DNA of 42,210 nt from a virus. The stretch lies in IMG/VR virus record IMGVR_UViG_3300007352_000009, positions 1-42,210 of that record. One strand, 5' to 3'. The notes beneath the pieces were generated by a model. That model was not told the DNA's origin and did no database searches. It saw only the letters and a program-made list of their open reading frames with translations. Of this stretch, positions 1-7,032 are shown piece by piece. The position numbers and the translations under genes are program-made. Position 1 is the stretch's first letter, and each line of letters begins with the position of its first letter.

Positions 1-38
1 AATTCTTTTCCAGTGTAAGATGTTTGGCCTTGGCCCAT
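1..38 (-). CDS. 5' fragment of hypothetical protein gene (complete copy at 41922-42149)
   Basis: This is the start of the 75-residue gene that is complete at the other end of the window; it is cut by the window edge and is not a second gene. The start codon is at 36-38 on the minus strand, preceded by a good ribosome binding site (GGAGGT). Confidence 0.75.
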   Translation of the reverse strand, partial: MGQGQTSYTGKE

Positions 39-99
39 TGTTATTTACCTCCACGTTGCACACTCATGGCGTAACCAGGAGTAGCAGTCTTAAAGAGAT
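1..99. repeat. Left copy of 99-bp terminal identity
   Basis: Bases 1-99 are identical to 42112-42210. The repeat holds the first 12 codons of a leftward gene and the last codons of another, so nothing marks it as a biological terminus. An exact overlap of this size at both contig ends is what a k-mer assembler leaves on a circular or circularly permuted molecule. A true short terminal repeat cannot be excluded from sequence alone. Confidence 0.9.
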
Positions 100-166
100 A
101 GCCCACAGCTGCGTGAACACTGAACAGGACTGCCAAAAACAGCGCCAGACCGACTAGAGCTTTCAT
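41..166 (-). CDS. Small membrane or secreted protein, 41 aa
   Basis: A 41-residue reading frame, too short for usual gene-calling cut-offs. The N-terminus has one Lys and then a hydrophobic run (ALVGLALFLAVLFSVHAAVG), which looks like a signal peptide or single membrane anchor, followed by a short polar tail. Its ATG overlaps the stop of the upstream gene (ATGA), and a purine-rich site (GGAAAGGACGG) precedes it. The gene downstream in the circle starts only a few bases after its stop. The function is unknown; the tight packing argues that it is real. Confidence 0.55.
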   Translation of the reverse strand: MKALVGLALFLAVLFSVHAAVGYLFKTATPGYAMSVQRGGK

Positions 167-327
167 GACTCGCCGTCCTTTCCTTCACACGCCTTAAGGA
201 AGCGTTTAGCATTGAATCGGGGATACCTGGAAGCAAAAGCAATAGCTAGATTGTGAGCAGAAATACTCCCCCTGTTACCACACACACGAATCAAATTAGC
301 GATCAATTCAAAGTCTTTTTTCGTCAT
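163..327 (-). CDS. Small conserved phage protein, 54 aa
   Basis: The 54-residue frame reads MTKKDFELIANLIR, then a middle part, then PRFNAKRFLKACEG. That pattern (basic N-terminus, helix with ELIA, C-terminal RFN..RFL.AC) resembles a small protein found in the early regions of many phages, function unknown. It starts at 327 behind a strong GGAGGATTAAGCC ribosome binding site and ends in an ATGA overlap with the next gene. It is the second gene of the leftward operon from the 543-571 promoter. Confidence 0.7.
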   Translation of the reverse strand: MTKKDFELIANLIRVCGNRGSISAHNLAIAFASRYPRFNAKRFLKACEGKDGES

Positions 328-330
328 GGC

Positions 331-486
331 TTAATCCTCCACAGTGTCGCGGATATCTTCAAGCCAATTGAGCCCTATTGCCAGTCCGCGACGAAACCCC
401 GATTGAAACCGGGTATTGCTTGCTTGCCCCTCTTGCCACGCTTTCAAGTCTTCAATGGCTTTCAGTATCATTTCTTGCTTCTTCAT
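331..486 (-). CDS. Hypothetical 51-aa protein, first gene of leftward operon
   Basis: The 51-residue frame starts at 486 behind a strong site (GGAGGGCGCGAACG), about 50 bases downstream of the -10 box at 543-548. It is charged and helical at the N-terminus (MKKQEMILKAIEDLKAWQEG), with an amphipathic C-terminal segment (RGLAIGLNWLEDIRD). No family is recognised. It ends 3 bases before the next start, so the two are probably co-translated. Confidence 0.6.
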   Translation of the reverse strand: MKKQEMILKAIEDLKAWQEGQASNTRFQSGFRRGLAIGLNWLEDIRDTVED

Positions 487-542
487 CGTTCGCGCCCTCC
501 TGCCACTGTGATAGTGCTAGAGTCATGCCACACTGTAGTGCC

Positions 543-571
543 ATTCTAGCGTCCCGCTGTCACAGTGTCAA
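543..571 (-). promoter_or_regulatory. Leftward sigma70-type promoter
   Basis: Read on the minus strand, TTGACA (566-571) is followed after 17 bp by TAGAAT (543-548). It points to the small-gene operon beginning at 486. The -35 box and spacer contain TGACAC and TGACAG in direct orientation, the half-site that recurs at the other phage promoters, so repression here is likely. Confidence 0.7.
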
Positions 572-595
572 GGGAAAATATGTAGGCTGTTACTG

Positions 596-799
596 TCATA
601 GCTGACAATAGTTGTCAGTGCAGGCAATACAGACCTGAGAGCCGGAACGAAATGAAGCACGGAGCTTAACCTTGCCGCATTGCTGGCAAGTCTTCGGTTG
701 TCGTTCCTGATGCCGTTTGTTCCAGTCTTCTGGAACACGTAAGGACTCTGTAATACGTTGCTTAATGTCGTGAATGGCATCCACGTGCTTTTGTCGCAT
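596..799 (-). CDS. Small zinc-ribbon protein, 67 aa
   Basis: The chosen ATG at 799 has a GGGAG site 8 bases upstream; a longer frame starts at 820 without one. The first 30 residues are helical and charged. The C-terminus holds two CxxC pairs (C38/C41 and C57/C60), a zinc-ribbon arrangement. It may bind nucleic acid, but the family is not recognised. The gene lies inside the regulatory hub, between the leftward promoter at 543-571 and the rightward promoter at 828-857. No good promoter of its own is seen. Confidence 0.55.
   Translation of the reverse strand: MRQKHVDAIHDIKQRITESLRVPEDWNKRHQERQPKTCQQCGKVKLRASFRSGSQVCIACTDNYCQL
603..617. promoter_or_regulatory. Putative operator, TGACAA-TAG-TTGTCA
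   Basis: A perfect inverted repeat (6-bp arms, 3-bp centre) built from the TGACA half-site, overlapping the 3' end of the zinc-ribbon gene and about 35 bp upstream of the leftward -35 box. It belongs to the cluster of TGACA palindromes in the hub. Confidence 0.5.
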
Positions 800-827
800 C
801 TTTTTTACTCCCACTGTCATTTTTTGC

Positions 828-857
828 TTGACAAATGACTGTCAACTGTGCTATAGT
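828..857 (+). promoter_or_regulatory. Rightward sigma70-type promoter with internal operator
   Basis: TTGACA (828-833), 18-bp spacer, TATAGT (852-857). The spacer contains the palindrome TGAC-T-GTCA (836-844), which would place a repressor between -35 and -10. No reading frame follows for more than 600 bases, so the transcript is either a long leader for the gene at 1513 or a non-coding RNA. Confidence 0.65.
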
Positions 858-1035
858 AGGTCTTGACAGGCATGCTACCCTAGCGAAGTCGCGCACGAGC
901 AGCGAATACGGCGCTGCCACACAAGCAGACGGCGCGCAAGGCGCCGAAGCAGCGCGAAGCAATCGCTCCAAAGCAGCTGATAGGTGCGTCCTGTCATACT
1001 GACAGGACCATTGAGTGGCAGCTTATATTGCAGTA

Positions 1036-1078
1036 ACTACATCTAGTGCTATAAGCTACTGTAAGCACTAGCTGTAGT
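1036..1078. repeat. Imperfect 43-bp inverted repeat
   Basis: The core arms CTAGTGCT (1043-1050) and AGCACTAG (1064-1071) are perfectly complementary, flanked by ACTAC/GTAGT that extends the pairing after a 2-bp internal loop. The loop is 13 nt. No T-run follows, so it is not a simple terminator. It could be a cruciform in the hub or a structured RNA in a transcript from 828-857. Confidence 0.55.
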
Positions 1079-1412
1079 ATTCGCAGATAATAGCAAGACC
1101 CCCGAATGACACTGTGTCATTAGTAGCAACATGCAGGCAGGCGCAAGTGGTAGCAGAATAGTAGCAATCCGGCAGTAAAAGCACTGCAAGCTATTGTATT
1201 TATTGCATATATAAGCTATATAGCTGCAATTCCAATATCTGCACACAGAGAAATCCGGCAGAAAATCAACAGCTTGAACCCCGTCCGGCAGAAATGACGG
1301 GGGATAGAGCCCCCAGCTCCCCCCGGCAAAAGCTGTAGTAGTCCTCCCCTTACCATTTTTGCCGTTTTTGACAGTATGTTGCGAAATTGTGACAGGCGCG
1401 TGCATTTTGTGC

Positions 1413-1442
1413 TTGACAGTGGGGGTTGAAGTGTGATATAAT
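1413..1442 (+). promoter_or_regulatory. Consensus rightward promoter for the virion arm
   Basis: TTGACA (1413-1418), 18-bp spacer, TATAAT (1437-1442): both hexamers match the sigma70 consensus exactly. The -35 overlaps a TGACAG half-site, and further TGACAG copies lie just upstream (near 1370 and 1390). Transcription would start near 1449, which argues against gene starts upstream of that point. Confidence 0.8.
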
Positions 1443-1512
1443 GCTGTTACAAAGTGGCAAAGTGTCACTGACGGTGCCCTCGACCGGATCGGGGAGAGTG
1501 GAGAGTAAGGGA

Positions 1513-2112
1513 GTGGCAACACAGGCAGAGCGGTTAGCGCGTCTTCGGAAGCGGTACGGGACGCGGAATGAGAGTTTTGAGGCTGATTTGGTTTCAATGC
1601 TCGTGGGGCGGAATTTTTCGACAGCGGCGCAGTCGGTGACAGACACGACTCGTGTCATGCTGACGGGCTCAGACATCTTGGTGCCCAAATTTGTGGCAGG
1701 GGCGCAGTTTCGTTGGCGGATCGCCATGACGAAGACAGCGGCTGGGACGGCTGCCAGTACGTTCGACATTGGCGTGGGTAAGACAGCTTCAGCGGCTGGA
1801 TTGACGGCGCGGGTGTCGTTTACGAAGCCGGCTGGCACGGCGGCGGCGGACGAGGCGTTGATTGAAATCGTGTGTACGTGCCGTAGTGTGGGCGCGTCCG
1901 GGGTGCTCGTGGGTCAGTTTCAGTTGACGCACAATTTGGCTTCGACTGGTCATGCGACGATTCCCTGTGTAGTGGTGAATACGGTGTCGTCTGGTTTCGA
2001 CAATGCCGGCTATGATAATTACGTCGGTGTTATGGTGACGGCTGGGGCATCAGATAGCTTGACGTTTGAGTTAGTGCAGGCTGAAGCGGTATACGTCAGC
2101 ACGGTGGGGTAA
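1513..2112 (+). CDS. Putative virion protein (beta-rich), 199 aa
   Basis: This is the first gene behind the consensus promoter at 1413-1442. The frame is open from 1426, but a start there would lie inside the promoter. The GTG at 1513 has a GGAG site 9 bases upstream, and an ATG at 1441 is the alternative. After a short basic N-terminus, the protein is rich in Thr, Ala, Gly and Val in alternating patterns (for example FRWRIAMTKTAAGTAASTFD), typical of beta-sandwich virion or decoration proteins. The exact role is not recognised. It resembles in style, not clearly in sequence, the gene at 7363. Confidence 0.7.
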   Translation: MATQAERLARLRKRYGTRNESFEADLVSMLVGRNFSTAAQSVTDTTRVMLTGSDILVPKFVAGAQFRWRIAMTKTAAGTAASTFDIGVGKTASAAGLTARVSFTKPAGTAAADEALIEIVCTCRSVGASGVLVGQFQLTHNLASTGHATIPCVVVNTVSSGFDNAGYDNYVGVMVTAGASDSLTFELVQAEAVYVSTVG

Positions 2113-2127
2113 GCTGGAATAAAGCAG

Positions 2128-2144
2128 CTGTCAGAGACTGTCAG
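2128..2144. promoter_or_regulatory. Direct repeat CTGTCAG-AGA-CTGTCAG before the HNH gene
   Basis: Two copies of CTGTCAG separated by 3 bases sit immediately upstream of the HNH gene. The half-site is the same as at the phage promoters, so the putative repressor could bind here and limit the downstream genes. Confidence 0.4.
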
Positions 2145-2150
2145 GAGGGT

Positions 2151-2615
2151 ATGAAGGGGTTGCACGGACAGCAGTTTGACAGACTATTTGTGATGAGGCC
2201 ATGGTCAGTTAGACACGGCTCTATGGCTACGTGGTTGTGTGAGTGCTGTTGCGGCGAATTTACAATAGCTTATCAGAAGCACTTGCTGAAAGGTGTTACG
2301 CGGTCGTGCGGGTGTCTAAGGCGACAAACAAAGAAAAAGCACGGCCATAGTCCTGACGGCCACAAAAGCCGCACATATAATTCGTGGTCTGCGATGATTC
2401 AGCGTTGTACAAATGCTCAGCATATCAGTTTCGAGTATTATGGCCGTCGTGGTATTGCGGTGTGTGGGCGTTGGCAAGAATTTAAAAACTTTTTAGCTGA
2501 CATGGGTGTAAGACCGGTTGGCAAGACGCTTGATCGCATTGATGTAGACGGCAACTATGAGCCGGGTAATTGTCGATGGGCAACGCCGGCAGAACAGATT
2601 GATAACCAGCGGTAA
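2151..2615 (+). CDS. HNH/AP2-type homing-endonuclease-like protein (copy 1)
   Basis: One of three paralogues in this genome. The N-terminus carries a cysteine cluster (CECCCGE at 30-36, SCGC at 52-55), a zinc-binding module. The C-terminus has the hallmark YGRRGIAVCGRW, FLADMG, TLDRIDVDGNYEPGNCRWAT. The usual catalytic histidine of the HNH motif corresponds to the Arg of DRI here, so cleavage activity is uncertain; the family is often free-standing and mobile. The gene sits between the first virion-arm gene and the terminase genes, a common site for such genes. The start follows AGGAGG very closely. Confidence 0.8.
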   Translation: MKGLHGQQFDRLFVMRPWSVRHGSMATWLCECCCGEFTIAYQKHLLKGVTRSCGCLRRQTKKKHGHSPDGHKSRTYNSWSAMIQRCTNAQHISFEYYGRRGIAVCGRWQEFKNFLADMGVRPVGKTLDRIDVDGNYEPGNCRWATPAEQIDNQR

Positions 2616-2623
2616 AGTGCTGT

Positions 2624-3463
2624 ATGGCATTAAGTGTGGAGGTGGTTTGCCCGGAATGTAAGCAAGTCCGGCGCATAGGCCGACAGCAGGCCCGAAACCG
2701 GAAGTCAGACGTATGTGCGGCCTGCTACCGGAAGAATCCATACAAGGGCGGGGCGGTCAAGAAAGACCGGAAAGCGGAGAAGGCCACTGTCAACGAACGG
2801 ACGCTCGATGCGCTGGCGTTGGCAGCGATGGGGTTGCCCACGGCTGAAGCGGTCGCGCAGGCCGGTATTACGTTTACGCAGTTTGAGGAAGCGAAGCAGC
2901 AAGTCGAACGGCTGAAGCCAATGGCTGAGGCCGTGAAGACGCACCAGGCGGATAAGCTGTACATCTTGGCACAGGTCTTGTTGGACTCGATTGATTCCGG
3001 CGACCTGGCCGAGATGGACGCGAAAGAGAAGATCCAGGCGGCGGCGAAAGCGATTGATACAGCCCGCATCCTGGAGGGCAAGCCGACTGAGATTGTGGCG
3101 CAGTTTAAGGCCGTCATGGAGAAATACCACGTCAAGGTCGAAACGACGAACGGAGCAGCAGCTTCAGGTGAGCATCAACGCCAGGGTGGAGAAGAGGCAG
3201 GAGTAGTCGATGGTGAAGCGGTGGTTGTCGAAGAAGGCGATGGTGCTGGGGGTGGTACTGGGGCTGCTGCTCCCGATGTCTTGCAACAGTACAGCGGAAG
3301 CGGAGAAGCCGGTCCAGATTCGGTTGGTGGATCAGGAGAATCCAGCGATGCAGGCGCTGATGGCGCAGGTGCTGTATCAGTATCACGTCAGGTTTGGCCG
3401 TTCTCGCGTGAATGCGTCGTTCCCGGAGGATCTGCTGATCGTCAAGTGGCAGGGGAGCGATAG
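2624..3463 (+). CDS. Putative terminase small subunit, apparent frameshift near 3152
   Basis: The N-terminus has a zinc-finger-like pair of motifs (C9/C12, C31/C34), then a predicted DNA-binding helix-turn-helix segment (about 58-85) and long helices to about residue 176. This layout, and its place before the large terminase, fit a small terminase subunit that recognises viral DNA. After residue 176 the frame runs into low-complexity Gly/Ala/Val sequence that overlaps the next gene by 254 bases. Reading one base forward at 3152 instead gives EQQLQVSINARVEKRQE and a stop at 3204-3206, just before the next start (3210). That 193-residue product looks much more natural. A sequencing error or a +1 frameshift would explain it. 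Confidence 0.6.
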   Translation: MALSVEVVCPECKQVRRIGRQQARNRKSDVCAACYRKNPYKGGAVKKDRKAEKATVNERTLDALALAAMGLPTAEAVAQAGITFTQFEEAKQQVERLKPMAEAVKTHQADKLYILAQVLLDSIDSGDLAEMDAKEKIQAAAKAIDTARILEGKPTEIVAQFKAVMEKYHVKVETTNGAAASGEHQRQGGEEAGVVDGEAVVVEEGDGAGGGTGAAAPDVLQQYSGSGEAGPDSVGGSGESSDAGADGAGAVSVSRQVWPFSRECVVPGGSADRQVAGER

Positions 3464-3761
3464 TGCGCTGGTGCAGAAGGTGTGCCAGTGCTATGGCGTG
3501 ACGAATGGACACATCAGCGGCACGTCGTTTACGGTGCAGTTGACGGAAGATACCGGCGATTGGACGGCTGACTTCGTGCTGGCGCACGAGTTGGTTCATG
3601 TGCTGCATGTGCTGGACGGTCGGTGGAATCCGGCCAAGCGGGGTGATTTCGAGGCTGAGGCTGATGGGATTGCCTGGTTAGCGATTACGGAATTGCGGGC
3701 GGCTGGAGTGCCACCTGTGTTTGAGGAAAGCGGAACGGATGCCATTCGGAAAACGTCCTAA
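3210..3761 (+). CDS. Exported ImmA/IrrE-like zinc metallopeptidase
   Basis: 183 residues. The N-terminus is basic then hydrophobic (residues 10-24) with a Cys at 25, so it is a signal peptide or membrane anchor; the lipobox is not canonical (PMSC). The catalytic signature is HELVH at 126-130, with a downstream FEAEADGIAW at 147-156 that supplies the third zinc ligand, as in ImmA/IrrE-like zincins. Export and zinc binding are inferred. It lies between the two terminase subunits and overlaps the next gene by 23 bases. A role at the cell envelope (entry, lysis or host modification) is possible; no substrate can be named. Confidence 0.7.
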   Translation: MVKRWLSKKAMVLGVVLGLLLPMSCNSTAEAEKPVQIRLVDQENPAMQALMAQVLYQYHVRFGRSRVNASFPEDLLIVKWQGSDSALVQKVCQCYGVTNGHISGTSFTVQLTEDTGDWTADFVLAHELVHVLHVLDGRWNPAKRGDFEAEADGIAWLAITELRAAGVPPVFEESGTDAIRKTS

Positions 3762-3933
3762 GCCCAGCATGTTGGGTACTGGCGGGGCGGCGCAAGCCGG
3801 CTCCGCATTGCAGTTGCGGAAACAGATTCAGGAAATCGAATTACGCATGACTGATCCTGACTACGTGCCTACGGAAGCAGAAAAGGCGCGGTTGAGACAG
3901 TTACGCGGCGCCCTCGAAAACCTCCGCAAATAA
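3739..3933 (+). CDS. Hypothetical 64-aa protein before terL
   Basis: The frame is open from 3721 (TTG), but the ATG at 3739 follows a GAGGAAAGCGG site and gives MPFGKRPKPSMLG. The second half is a charged helix (residues 28-63) that looks like a coiled coil. It overlaps the metallopeptidase end and stops 12 bases before terL. No family is recognised. Small coiled-coil proteins at this position may assist packaging or head assembly. Confidence 0.6.
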   Translation: MPFGKRPKPSMLGTGGAAQAGSALQLRKQIQEIELRMTDPDYVPTEAEKARLRQLRGALENLRK

Positions 3934-3945
3934 GCCGACAACGTA

Positions 3946-5334
3946 GTGCAGTTTGACTCCGCGAGATTCTTCAAGGATCTCGGGGTAGCCACCGATGACT
4001 TTCAAGATCGGATCTGTCAGTCTCCGGCTCGGTTTATCCTCAATCGCGCTGCTCGTCGAACGGGCAAAAGCTTTGTGGCTGCGAAGTGGGCTGTGGCCCA
4101 TCGACGCGGCATTCTTGTGCCTAACACCCGAGGCTGGATTGTCGGCCCGACATATGACTTGGCGGAAAAAGAGTTTCGCTACGTGGTCGAGATTCTGGAG
4201 CGGGCGCACAAGAAAGTGGGGCTGCCGAGGCCCGACGTGCTGCACCATAACGCCAAGATGGGTGACCTGTATATCAGGATGCCTTGGGGCGCGGAAGTCA
4301 TCGGCAAGTCGGCAGAGCGTCCGCTGAGTTTGGTCGGAGAAGAGAACGACTGGATCATCATGTCGGAGGCGGCGCAGCAGAAGGAAGATACCTGGTATCG
4401 GTATCTGCGTCCGACTCTTTCATCGAGAATGGGAAGTGTGATCTTCCCGACGACGCCTGATATTTCCGGGGCGTGGCTCTACGAGTTAGAGCTAAAAATG
4501 CCGGAGATGAATGCAGACGCCCGGAAAGAAGAATGGGCGTTGTACCACCGTGCGGCATGGGATACGCCGCACTACAACAAAGAGGAAATTGAGGCAGCTC
4601 GACGCGAGCTGTCTGAAGACGCCTTCCTGGAGCAATTCGGCGGGGAGTGGACGTTTCACGAGGGCCGCGTGTTCAAGGCGTATAGCCCTCTGGTGCATCT
4701 TGTTGATCCGTTCCCGCTGCCGTCGAGTTGGAAATACTGGAGTGGAGTTGATTTCGGGCATCGAGACGCCACGGCGGTGTTGTGGGCCGGGCAGTCGAGT
4801 GCCGGCGACTTTTATATCTTTCGGGAATACTACGCGAGTAATCGCCCTACGGAAGTCCACACGGCGGTGGTCAAGGCCACGGATCGGCCTCTTCCGAGGG
4901 TTATCAGAGTGTCGGACCATCATGCGCTCGGAAAGCAGTTGGCCCATGATTGGCGGACATACGGCGTCCCGACACTTGATGCCGGCGTAGACCGGAAGTC
5001 GCGGAGGGATCGCGTGATGGCGATGTTGGAGCCCCGCGACTATCACTCGCCCTACCATGTGCAGATGCGCGGGGGTGGCGTAGCGAAGTATCCCCGTTTG
5101 TACATCTTCCGTGGTCGATGTCCCAACTTGATCCGCGAGATACAGCTGCTGAAGTGGAAAGAAGGTACGCGGCAGGAAGGGACATACGGCGATACGGTCG
5201 GAGACGATCACGCCGTTGATGCGTTGGAATACATGATCTATTACGCGACTCGCGGGCGGAAGTATCGGAAGCCGGCCAGTGAGTACGCGACACCAGGACG
5301 GCGGGCTCCGGTGTCGAGCCTGACAGGGTATTAA
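3946..5334 (+). CDS. terL: Terminase large subunit (packaging ATPase-nuclease)
   Basis: 462 residues, a usual length. The N-terminal ATPase has a Walker-A-like motif ARRTGKS (36-42), and DWIIMSEAA (135-143) stands where Walker B with its catalytic Glu (E141) is expected; the usual preceding Asp is Ser140. The C-terminal RNase-H-like nuclease shows GVDFG (D269), SDHHA (D324) and DHAVDAL (D421/D425). It cuts concatemeric DNA and pumps it into the prohead through the portal encoded next. The start is GTG at 3946. Confidence 0.92.
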   Translation: MQFDSARFFKDLGVATDDFQDRICQSPARFILNRAARRTGKSFVAAKWAVAHRRGILVPNTRGWIVGPTYDLAEKEFRYVVEILERAHKKVGLPRPDVLHHNAKMGDLYIRMPWGAEVIGKSAERPLSLVGEENDWIIMSEAAQQKEDTWYRYLRPTLSSRMGSVIFPTTPDISGAWLYELELKMPEMNADARKEEWALYHRAAWDTPHYNKEEIEAARRELSEDAFLEQFGGEWTFHEGRVFKAYSPLVHLVDPFPLPSSWKYWSGVDFGHRDATAVLWAGQSSAGDFYIFREYYASNRPTEVHTAVVKATDRPLPRVIRVSDHHALGKQLAHDWRTYGVPTLDAGVDRKSRRDRVMAMLEPRDYHSPYHVQMRGGGVAKYPRLYIFRGRCPNLIREIQLLKWKEGTRQEGTYGDTVGDDHAVDALEYMIYYATRGRKYRKPASEYATPGRRAPVSSLTGY

Positions 5335-5346
5335 CACAGGGATGTA

Positions 5347-7032
5347 ATGGCTGAGTATAACGGAGATCCGCAAAAGGTTGTTGAATACGTTGTCGATGCG
5401 TACGAACGGTGGAAAGAGCAGCGACTAAGTAAAGAAGCGGTGTGGCAGGAGTGCTTGTACAACTATTTGTGCTGGGTTGATCCTGCGAAGTATCAGGGGT
5501 GGCCGTGGCGCAGTAAGGTGTGCGACACGATGAGCCAAGAGATTGCGGATGCCATTGGCTCGGCGCTGGTGACGCAGATGCTCCCTCTGGATGAAGACTA
5601 TTTCTCCATCCAGCATCTCTCTCCTGGCGGTGAAGCGTATCGAGAGATCGTCAAGGAAGAGCTGAAGCGCCGGCTTGTGCAGGCGAATTTCTCTGAGCGA
5701 TTGCTGCCAGTGGCTTCACAGCTTGCGGTGCTTGGCAATACAGCATTTACGATGCCGTGGCGTCGGAAGACGCGGATGCGCCGGATGCGTCGTGGACGCA
5801 ATATCGAGCGCGTTGAGGAAGTGAAGTACGACAACTTTGCGTTTGAGCCGCTGGACGTGCTTGACGTGGTGGTTGATCCGCACGCAGTTGTCTCGCCCAG
5901 CTCTATGATGATCTGGCGAGTGCAGACGAGCCTCGATGAGCTGAAGCAGCATAAAGAGCTGTACAAAAATCTTGATCAGCTCGAAGCGACGATTGGCCTT
6001 CCAGATGATCGAAGCCGGTCAGACAAGGTTAGTCGAGCAGCAATCTTTGGTTTCGAGTACAAGCCGGAAGACCAATTCGACATTGAGCTGTTGGTGTGCT
6101 ACGGCGACATCGTGATTGATGGCGAGATGCACCAGGACTCGCTTGCGGTGATCGGCAATCGCGGGGTATGCCTGCGTTTTGAAGAGAATCCGTACTTCGG
6201 TGGGCGTCCGTGTTTTCTCGGCACGTATAGCAGCCTCTGGTTCACGCCGTATGGCCGTGGGCCATTGGAGGCGTTGCGAGGGCAACAGGCGCTTATCAAT
6301 ACGTTCTTGAATCAGAAGGCAGACATCCTCAACCTGATCATCATGGGCGCCTTTGCCTATGTAGACGACGGGACGATTGAGCCGTCTGATTTGGTGTTGG
6401 AGCCCGGCAAGGGCATTCCGGTTGGTGACATCAACAACATCAAGCCACTGACGCCGCCTGGCAATCCTGCGTTGGCCTATCAGGAAATTGCGATGCTGCG
6501 CGATAGAGGCGATCAGTCGTCAGGAGCGAGCGATTACATGCGGGGTGTCTTCCCCGGAGGGCGGAAGACAGCGTATGAGACGCAGCAAATTGTGGCAGGG
6601 TCGTCTGCGCGGTTGAATGCGACACTCCGTCATTTGGGCGAGAGCATGATTGAGCCTGCGCTGAATTTTGCTCTGGAGTCTATTCAGCAATTTACGTACG
6701 GGCGCAACCCGGAGATTCCTGACGAGGCGTTAGAGGAACGGTACTACGCGCAGTATACCGGAGCGCAGACGGCCATTCTTCGAGAGGAACAGAAGCAGGC
6801 ATTGCGAGAATTCCTGGCAGTAATGGCGCAAGATCCAGAGATGTCGGCAGCGTTGAATCGACGGGAAGTAGCTGAGGAAGTACGGCGGCTGTCTCGAATC
6901 ACGAATCGCCGGCTGATCCTGACAGAAGAACAGATGAAGGCGAAGCAGGCAATGGATATGGCGTTGGCTGAGGCGCAGCGGTTTATGAATGCGCCGGCAG
7001 CGAATCCGATGGCTGAGGCTCAGAATGCGTAA
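5347..7032 (+). CDS. Portal (podovirus head-tail connector) protein
   Basis: 561 residues. Position directly after terL, size and sequence style (WQECLYNYLCWVD near the N-terminus; a long central region with YGRGPLEALRGQQALIN; a helical, charged C-terminus) match the head-to-tail connecting portals of short-tailed phages. Twelve copies would form the channel for packaging and ejection. The last residues are Ala/Glu rich. The stop overlaps the next start (ATGCGTAA). Confidence 0.88.
   Translation: MAEYNGDPQKVVEYVVDAYERWKEQRLSKEAVWQECLYNYLCWVDPAKYQGWPWRSKVCDTMSQEIADAIGSALVTQMLPLDEDYFSIQHLSPGGEAYREIVKEELKRRLVQANFSERLLPVASQLAVLGNTAFTMPWRRKTRMRRMRRGRNIERVEEVKYDNFAFEPLDVLDVVVDPHAVVSPSSMMIWRVQTSLDELKQHKELYKNLDQLEATIGLPDDRSRSDKVSRAAIFGFEYKPEDQFDIELLVCYGDIVIDGEMHQDSLAVIGNRGVCLRFEENPYFGGRPCFLGTYSSLWFTPYGRGPLEALRGQQALINTFLNQKADILNLIIMGAFAYVDDGTIEPSDLVLEPGKGIPVGDINNIKPLTPPGNPALAYQEIAMLRDRGDQSSGASDYMRGVFPGGRKTAYETQQIVAGSSARLNATLRHLGESMIEPALNFALESIQQFTYGRNPEIPDEALEERYYAQYTGAQTAILREEQKQALREFLAVMAQDPEMSAALNRREVAEEVRRLSRITNRRLILTEEQMKAKQAMDMALAEAQRFMNAPAANPMAEAQNA

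Larger units (their letters stand above)
820..1412. other. Non-coding regulatory hub / candidate replication origin
   Basis: About 590 bases without a convincing gene on either strand. It contains a rightward promoter (828-857), TGACA palindromes (836-844, 990-1006, 1105-1121), a GC-rich hairpin GGCGC-GCAAG-GCGCC (931-945), a long imperfect inverted repeat (1036-1078), and an AT-rich stretch with repeated AAGCTAT (about 1184-1232). It also has four copies of CCGGCA, three of them CCGGCAG (1169, 1255, 1285, 1323), and a G5/C5 hairpin (1299-1314). The two transcription arms diverge here. Repeats beside an AT-rich segment would suit a replication origin or packaging site, but this is inference. 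Confidence 0.5.

Noticed and set aside
1368-1397. Additional promoter starting with TTGACA at 1368
   Set aside because: No acceptable -10 box lies 16-19 bases downstream.
1049-1838. Two minus-strand frames of 182 and 162 codons
   Set aside because: One runs through the non-coding hub and both cross the consensus promoter and first virion gene; Ser/Ala/Thr-rich composition without a domain or ribosome site.
3207-3463. Gly/Ala-rich C-terminal domain of the small terminase
   Set aside because: The composition is what the wrong frame of the metallopeptidase gene would give; the shifted frame gives a better ending.
4492-5373. 293-codon minus-strand frame
   Set aside because: Antisense to the large terminase, with Arg/His/Pro-rich shadow composition and no motif.
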